This document shows positions 6,802 to 10,856 of a stretch of 10,856 nucleotides of DNA, piece by piece; the stretch's first letter is position 1, and the number at the start of each line of letters is the position of its first letter. The position numbers and the translations under genes are program-made. The notes under the pieces are model-generated. The model saw only the letters and a program-made list of their open reading frames with translations, was not told the origin of the DNA and did not search any database. Source of the stretch: CAZYWA01 sp964650975 [NCBI: uncultured bacterium] (GTDB taxonomy: Bacteria > JADJOY01). The DNA is taken from the NCBI GenBank assembly GCA_964650975.1, contig CAZYWA010000241.1:1-10856 (forward strand). Direction: 5' to 3'.

Positions 6802-8320
6802 AGCCAGCCGCGGACGTCCCGGAACGATCGAGCAGGTAGCGAATCAACGTGCGGGTTGCGAACCCGGTGGCGCCCTTGGGACCGAGCTCGGGCAGCGACT
6901 CGGCGAACGCCGGCCCGGCGATGTCGAGGTGCGCCCAGCGCTCCGCCTTCACGAACTCGGAGAGGAAGAGCGCCGCGGTGATGCTGCCGGCGAAGCGGCC
7001 GCCGACGTTCTTGAGATCGGCGATGTCGCTCTTGATCTCTTTCTTGTACGCGTCGACCAGCGGCATCTCCCAGAGCGGCTCACCCTCGGTGTCGCCGGCG
7101 GCGCGCAGCGCCCGTCCCAGCTCGGGCTCCCGGGAATAGATCGCGGCCACGTCGTTCCCGAGCGCCACCACGCAGGCGCCGGTGAGGGTCGCGAGGTCGA
7201 TCACCTCGCCCACGCGCAGCGAATCGGCGTAGCTGAGCGCGTCGGCGAGGATCAGCCGGCCCTCGGCGTCGGTGTTGAGCACCTCGACGGTCTTGCCGTT
7301 GGCGATGGTGAGCACGTCGCCCGGCTTGATCGCGCGCGGACCGGGCAGGTTCTCGGCGGCGGGCACGATGGCGTGCACGCGCAGCGGCACCTTGAGCTGG
7401 CTCGCGGCGTGGACGGCGGCGAGCACCGCGGCGGCGCCCGCCATGTCGCACTTCATGGTGACCATCGACGCGGGCGGCTTGAGCGACAGGCCGCCCGAAT
7501 CGAACGTGATGCCCTTGCCGACCAGCGCCACGGTGCCGAGTGACCGGCCCGCGGGCTTGTACTCGACGTGGATGAGCTTGGGCTCGGTCTCGCTGCCCGC
7601 CGCGACTCCCAGGATCCCGCCCATGCCGCGTCGCTCCAGCTCGCGCCGGCCCAGCACGCGCACCCGGCAGCCGGGAGACTTCGCGAGGCGACGCGCCTGG
7701 TCGGCCAGATGCGCGGGCGACATCGAGCCGGGCGGCTCGTTCACCATGTCGCGCGCCCAGGCGGTCGCGGCCGAGAGCACCACCGCTTCCTTGGCGGCGC
7801 GGTCGAGCCCCTCGTTGCGCCGCGCGGTGTGCACCACGATGCGGCTCACCGACGGCGGAGGATCGTCGCTGGGAGCGCGGTAGCGGGTGAACGCGTACGA
7901 GCCGAGCGCCAGGCCCTCGATGGCCGCGGCGAGCCAGGCGGGTCCGTGATCGGAGGGCAGCGGGATCGCGACCCGCTGCGCGCCCGGGGCGAGCTGCCGC
8001 ACGGCCTTGGCGTGAACGCGCCGGACCAGACTCATGTCGAGACGGCCCGCCGGACCGAGGCCGACCAGCACGTAGCGTCGCGGCCCCGAGGTTCCCGGGG
8101 CCGGCACCGTGAGCATGCAGCACGGTTTGGCGCGAAAGCCCTGATCCTGGACCAGCTCGCCGAGCCAGCCGTCGAGCGAGCGGTCGAGGGACGCGAACGC
8201 GGGCCCGCGGTCGAGCTTCTCGCCCTCGAGCACCGGGACGATCAGCGCATCGACGCTCGAGCGGTCGAGTGGATCGGCGCTCCACGCGACTTTGGGCACG
8301 GCGACGTCGAAGTTGGCCAC
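6800..8320 (-). CDS. pepA: Leucyl aminopeptidase, M17 family
   Basis: Cytosolic, two-metal aminopeptidase that removes N-terminal residues from peptides; usually hexameric. 506 residues, normal for the family. The GTG at 8320 is preferred because the protein then begins as M17 members do, with a short strand leading to VDALIVPVLEGE; a further 33 residues up to a GTG at 8419 are unlike the family. Neither start has a Shine-Dalgarno site. The macro-like N-terminal domain spans about 1-165 and the peptidase domain 170-498. Metal and catalytic residues are all present: K269 and D274 (GKGITFDSG), K281 (SLKP), D292 (KCDM), and D351, E353, R355 (NTDAEGRL). In E. coli, PepA also binds DNA as a transcription and recombination cofactor; whether this one does cannot be told. 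Transcribed divergently from the ribD-rlmN-mtnP operon. Confidence 0.96.
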   Translation of the reverse strand: MANFDVAVPKVAWSADPLDRSSVDALIVPVLEGEKLDRGPAFASLDRSLDGWLGELVQDQGFRAKPCCMLTVPAPGTSGPRRYVLVGLGPAGRLDMSLVRRVHAKAVRQLAPGAQRVAIPLPSDHGPAWLAAAIEGLALGSYAFTRYRAPSDDPPPSVSRIVVHTARRNEGLDRAAKEAVVLSAATAWARDMVNEPPGSMSPAHLADQARRLAKSPGCRVRVLGRRELERRGMGGILGVAAGSETEPKLIHVEYKPAGRSLGTVALVGKGITFDSGGLSLKPPASMVTMKCDMAGAAAVLAAVHAASQLKVPLRVHAIVPAAENLPGPRAIKPGDVLTIANGKTVEVLNTDAEGRLILADALSYADSLRVGEVIDLATLTGACVVALGNDVAAIYSREPELGRALRAAGDTEGEPLWEMPLVDAYKKEIKSDIADLKNVGGRFAGSITAALFLSEFVKAERWAHLDIAGPAFAESLPELGPKGATGFATRTLIRYLLDRSGTSAAG

Positions 8321-8475
8321 GGCGCGCGAAGGAAAACCGAATGCCGGAGCGGGGTCAAGGTGCCGAGGTGCTCCGGCCGCGAGGAATCGCTGCCCACCGA
8401 GGGATCGGTGGGCCTCCACGGAGGTCGATCGGCTGGAGCGCGCGCGGTCGAGGGCGCTGCTATCTTTCGGGCTGG
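8321..8475. promoter_or_regulatory. Divergent control region with hairpins, pepA / ribD operon
   Basis: The 155 bases between the divergent starts contain three inverted repeats: GCCGGAGC (8343-8350) with GCTCCGGC (8370-8377), a perfect 8-bp stem with a 19-base loop; GCCCACCGA (8392-8400) with TCGGTGGGC (8405-8413), a perfect 9-bp stem with a GGGA loop; and CCTCC/GGAGG (8413-8424). A TATCTT at 8461-8466 resembles a -10 element but lies only 9 bases before the ribD ATG and has no -35. No FMN riboswitch consensus is present. Confidence 0.5.
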
Positions 8476-9144
8476 ATGTGGATCACGCTCAACTCGGTGC
8501 TCGGGATCGACGGGGGAGTGGTGGACTCGCGCGGCGGGTCGTCGCGGCTCTCGTCGGCGCACGACCGGAACTGGATGGACGCGATCCGCGACGCCTCCGA
8601 CGCGGTGCTGGTGGGCGCGGGTACGATCCGCTCCGAGAACCCGAGCCTGGTCGTTCACTCGCCCGGTCGTCTGGCCGAGCGCGCCGCGAGCGGCCGTCCG
8701 GCGCAACCCTTGCCGGTGGTGCTCACCGAGCGAGGAGATCTCGACCGCGGGCGGCGGATCTTCGCGGGCGGGGAGCCTCGTCCGTTGATCCTGGTGTCCG
8801 CGAGCGGCCGCGATCGGGCGGCGCCGCTCTGCGACCTGGCGGACGTGGAGGTCCTCGACGCCGGGATGGCCGTGATCGACGCGGTGATCGCGGCGCTCGC
8901 CGCTCGTGGCGTGAGTCGGTTGCTGGTCGAGGGCGGACCCACCGTGGCGCGCACCTTCGCCGCGCATGGAGCGGTGAACGAAGTGTGCCTGACGCTGAGC
9001 CCGCGCCTCGGGGGCTTCCCGCCGCCACCGGTGGATCGCGCCGGCGCGCCGCCGCTCCGCGACATGACGCTCGCCGAGTCGCGGGTCGTCGACGGTTTCG
9101 TCTATCTCCGCTACCTCGCGGCCACCGCTCGGGTCGCGAGCTGA
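8476..9144 (+). CDS. RibD C-terminal-type pyrimidine reductase, stand-alone
   Basis: NADPH-dependent reductase of the RibD C-terminal/dihydrofolate-reductase-like fold, 222 residues, the size of stand-alone archaeal and bacterial members. In riboflavin synthesis this fold reduces the ribosyl side chain of a pyrimidine intermediate. Landmarks: LNSVLGIDG at 5-13 (the usual SxDG motif with Ile before Asp), the nucleotide-binding stretch VLVGAGTIRSENPSL at 44-58, and LLVEGGPTV at 149-157 followed by a VNEV motif. The ATG at 8476 is chosen because it immediately precedes the first conserved strand; no good ribosome-binding site is seen. No deaminase domain is attached and none is encoded nearby, so the protein might serve riboflavin synthesis with a separate deaminase or reduce something else. 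It heads an operon, with rlmN starting 9 bases downstream. Confidence 0.82.
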   Translation: MWITLNSVLGIDGGVVDSRGGSSRLSSAHDRNWMDAIRDASDAVLVGAGTIRSENPSLVVHSPGRLAERAASGRPAQPLPVVLTERGDLDRGRRIFAGGEPRPLILVSASGRDRAAPLCDLADVEVLDAGMAVIDAVIAALAARGVSRLLVEGGPTVARTFAAHGAVNEVCLTLSPRLGGFPPPPVDRAGAPPLRDMTLAESRVVDGFVYLRYLAATARVAS

Positions 9145-9153
9145 GCCCGATCC

Positions 9154-10260
9154 GTGCCGCGCTCGTCCCCATCCATCTCGCCGCCGGAGAGCGGCGCGCT
9201 GCTGCCCGATGTACGCGATCTGACGCTCGCGGAGCTCGAGTCGAGCCTCGAATCGATCGGCCAGCCGCGCTACCGTGCCGGGCAGATCTGGAATTTCCTC
9301 TACAAGCGCGGGCACTCGTCCTTCGACGAGATGCACACGCTCTCGAAGGAGCTGCGCCGCGAGCTGGCGAGCCGCTTCCGGATCTCCGCGCTGCCGGTGA
9401 TCGAGGTGGCGCACGCCGGCGACGGCACCGAGAAGTTCCTGTTCGGCCTCGAGGACCGGCGCGCGGTCGAGTCGGTGCTGATTCCCGAGGTGCGGCGGCT
9501 CACACTGTGCGTGTCGAGCCAGGTGGGGTGCGCCTACGGTTGCCGGTTCTGCATGACCGGTTATCGCGGTTTCGGCCGTGATCTGCGGCCTTCCGAGATC
9601 GTGGGCCAGGTGCTGGCGGCCGCGGCCCATGCGGGACGCGGGTCGCGCATCACCAACCTGGTGTTCATGGGGCAGGGCGAGCCGCTCGCCAATCTCGACG
9701 CGGTGATCGCCGCGATCGACATCTTGACCCAGCCGGCGGGAATCGCAATGTCGGCGCGGCGCATCACGGTGTCGACGGTCGGGCTCCTGCCCGAGATGCG
9801 CGAGCTCCTGTCGCGCACCAAGGTGGAGCTGGCGGTGTCGCTGCACGCGACCACCGAGGCGTCGCGCACCGAGCTGGTGCCGTCGAACCGCCGCTACGGT
9901 CTGCACGCCCTCCTGGCGGCGTGCCGGGAGCTGCCGCTCGCCAAGCGCAGCCGCGTCACCTTCGAGTACACGATGCTCGAGGGGGTGAACGACACCGACG
10001 ACGACGGCCGCCGGCTCGCCAAGCTGCTGCGCGGCACTCGCTGCAAGATCAACCTGATCCCGTTCAACGCGTTCCCGGAGGCTCCTTACCGGCCGACCTC
10101 GCCCGAGCGCATCGACGCCTTCGCGGACGCGCTGCGCGCCGAGGGCTACGCCGTCATGGTGCGGCGCACCCGCGGCGCGGATGTGAGCGCCGCGTGTGGC
10201 ATGCTTGGCCGAACCACGCCCGAGAACGATCAGCCCAGAGCGGCGAAGGAGCGAGCATGA
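9154..10260 (+). CDS. rlmN: Dual-specificity RNA methyltransferase RlmN
   Basis: Radical SAM enzyme that methylates C2 of an adenine in 23S rRNA (A2503, E. coli numbering) and of A37 in a subset of tRNAs. 368 residues, normal length. The GTG start is 9 bases after the reductase stop; no better start lies before the conserved N-terminal domain ([28 protein letters not shown]). The 4Fe-4S motif CxxxCxxC is C126, C130, C133 (CAYGCRFC). The two mechanistic Cys equivalent to E. coli C118 and C355 are C119 (LCVSSQVGC) and C348 (SAACGML). The SAM-binding GEPLAN is at 175-180, preceded by GQ where the E. coli enzyme has GM. The conserved set argues for RlmN rather than Cfr, although the two families are related. 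The end overlaps the mtnP start (ATGA). Confidence 0.96.
   Translation: MPRSSPSISPPESGALLPDVRDLTLAELESSLESIGQPRYRAGQIWNFLYKRGHSSFDEMHTLSKELRRELASRFRISALPVIEVAHAGDGTEKFLFGLEDRRAVESVLIPEVRRLTLCVSSQVGCAYGCRFCMTGYRGFGRDLRPSEIVGQVLAAAAHAGRGSRITNLVFMGQGEPLANLDAVIAAIDILTQPAGIAMSARRITVSTVGLLPEMRELLSRTKVELAVSLHATTEASRTELVPSNRRYGLHALLAACRELPLAKRSRVTFEYTMLEGVNDTDDDGRRLAKLLRGTRCKINLIPFNAFPEAPYRPTSPERIDAFADALRAEGYAVMVRRTRGADVSAACGMLGRTTPENDQPRAAKERA
10246..10251 (+). promoter_or_regulatory. Shine-Dalgarno site of mtnP
   Basis: AAGGAG ends 5 bases before the ATG at 10257, within the last codons of rlmN. It is the strongest ribosome-binding site in the operon and fixes the mtnP start. Confidence 0.65.
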
Positions 10261-10856
10261 CGACGGTCGGAGTCATCGGCGGAAGCGGCCTCTACGCGAT
10301 GGATTCCCTGGAAGGGATCGAGGAAGTGCGCCTCTCGACGCCCTTCGGCGATCCGTCCGACTCGTACATCGCCGGCACGATGGCTGGCGTGAAGATGGTG
10401 TTCCTGTCGCGCCACGGCCGAGGCCACCGCATCCTGCCGCACGAGATCAACTTCCGCGCCAACATCCACGGCATGAAGCAGCTCGGCGTCGAGCACATCT
10501 TCTCGGTGAGCGCCGTGGGCAGCATGAAGGAGCACATCCAGCCGGGACACATGGTGGTGCCGGATCAGTTCTTCGACCGCACCAAGTCGCGGGTACCGAC
10601 CTTCTTCGGGAACGGCGTCGCGGCGCACGTGGCGTTCGCCGATCCGGTCTGCCCGGAGCTCTGGGCGCTGCTCGGCACCGCGGCCGAGCAGGCGGGCGCC
10701 ACCGTGCACAAGGGCGGGACTTACCTGTGCATGGAGGGGCCGCAGTTCTCGACCCGCGCCGAGTCGCGGGTCTACCGGACCTGGGGCGTCGACGTGATCG
10801 GCATGACCAACATCCCGGAGGCGAAGCTCGCGCGCGAGGCCGAGATCTGCTACGCG
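10257..10856 (+). CDS. mtnP: S-methyl-5'-thioadenosine phosphorylase (3' truncated)
   Basis: Cytosolic phosphorylase that splits S-methyl-5'-thioadenosine, a by-product of polyamine synthesis and other SAM reactions, into adenine and methylthioribose-1-phosphate. The first 200 residues are visible and the gene continues past the window. The start overlaps the rlmN stop as ATGA and has AAGGAG at 5-base spacing. Family motifs: [10 protein letters not shown] at 4-13 with phosphate-binding Ser10, [20 protein letters not shown] at 51-70, VSAVGSMKE at 84-92, [13 protein letters not shown] at 158-170 and [15 protein letters not shown] at 182-196. These are close to MTA phosphorylase and differ from classical purine nucleoside phosphorylase, which has AGPxFET instead of EGPxFSTRAE. 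The specificity-determining Asp residues near the C-terminus lie outside the window, so an inosine/guanosine-using variant is not fully excluded. Confidence 0.92.
   Translation, partial: MTTVGVIGGSGLYAMDSLEGIEEVRLSTPFGDPSDSYIAGTMAGVKMVFLSRHGRGHRILPHEINFRANIHGMKQLGVEHIFSVSAVGSMKEHIQPGHMVVPDQFFDRTKSRVPTFFGNGVAAHVAFADPVCPELWALLGTAAEQAGATVHKGGTYLCMEGPQFSTRAESRVYRTWGVDVIGMTNIPEAKLAREAEICYA

Noticed and set aside
5302-6981. A 559-codon plus-strand open frame spanning the intergenic region and the second hydrolase
   Set aside because: Translation is Arg-rich; the overlapping frame at 5741-6754 has a signal peptide, ribosome-binding site and catalytic motifs. The upstream part has no start signal or domain.
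8321-8419. A 33-residue N-terminal extension of the aminopeptidase from the GTG at 8419
   Set aside because: The added residues do not resemble M17 N-termini, contain no export signal, and would be encoded by the hairpin region.
8321-8475. An FMN riboswitch in front of the RibD-type reductase
   Set aside because: The conserved FMN-element blocks are absent; the visible stems are simple inverted repeats.
8242-9906. A 554-codon minus-strand open frame over the reductase and rlmN genes
   Set aside because: It covers two strongly conserved plus-strand genes in antisense and encodes Arg/His-rich sequence with no recognisable motif.

Overview
The window is GC-rich chromosomal DNA with dense, mostly ordinary bacterial genes. 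Two lipoprotein-type signal peptides and an ABC exporter of the O-antigen/capsule class point to a Gram-negative-type envelope. The third-position GC bias is so strong that long open frames run antisense to almost every real gene. The lineage cannot be named from the sequence; high-GC phyla such as Myxococcota-like or Eisenbacteria-like bacteria would fit, but this is inference. No mobile element, CRISPR array, tRNA or rRNA was seen.

Layout. (1) 1-2321, plus strand: the end of a polysaccharide-export pair, a Wzt-type ATPase with its C-terminal carbohydrate-binding domain, translationally coupled (GTGA overlap) to a SAM methyltransferase with a predicted N-terminal coiled coil. (2) 2358-6754: a signalling/esterase section. 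An FHA-GAF-class III nucleotide cyclase (3529-5214) lies between two unrelated lipoprotein alpha/beta hydrolases, one divergent (2358-3401, minus) and one downstream (5741-6754, plus). A 526-base non-coding stretch (5215-5740) with an AT-richer start, a direct repeat and several palindromes separates the cyclase from the second hydrolase. (3) 6800-8320, minus strand: a leucyl aminopeptidase (M17) that converges on the second hydrolase. (4) 8476-10856, plus strand: a tight operon of a stand-alone RibD-type reductase, RlmN and an S-methyl-5'-thioadenosine phosphorylase that runs off the window. Hairpins fill part of the 155-base divergent gap in front of it.

Working links. Wzt and the methyltransferase probably act on the same glycan: a chain-end modification read by the Wzt C-terminal domain. 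RlmN releases 5'-deoxyadenosine, which MTA phosphorylases can often cleave, so rlmN-mtnP may couple tRNA/rRNA methylation to nucleoside salvage. The most unusual protein is the cyclase: its purine-selecting positions hold a Glu/Thr combination that matches neither classical adenylyl nor classical guanylyl cyclases, so its product is uncertain. The first lipoprotein hydrolase lacks the Asp/His expected after its seventh strand. I did not find a clearly new multi-gene defence or mobile system here.
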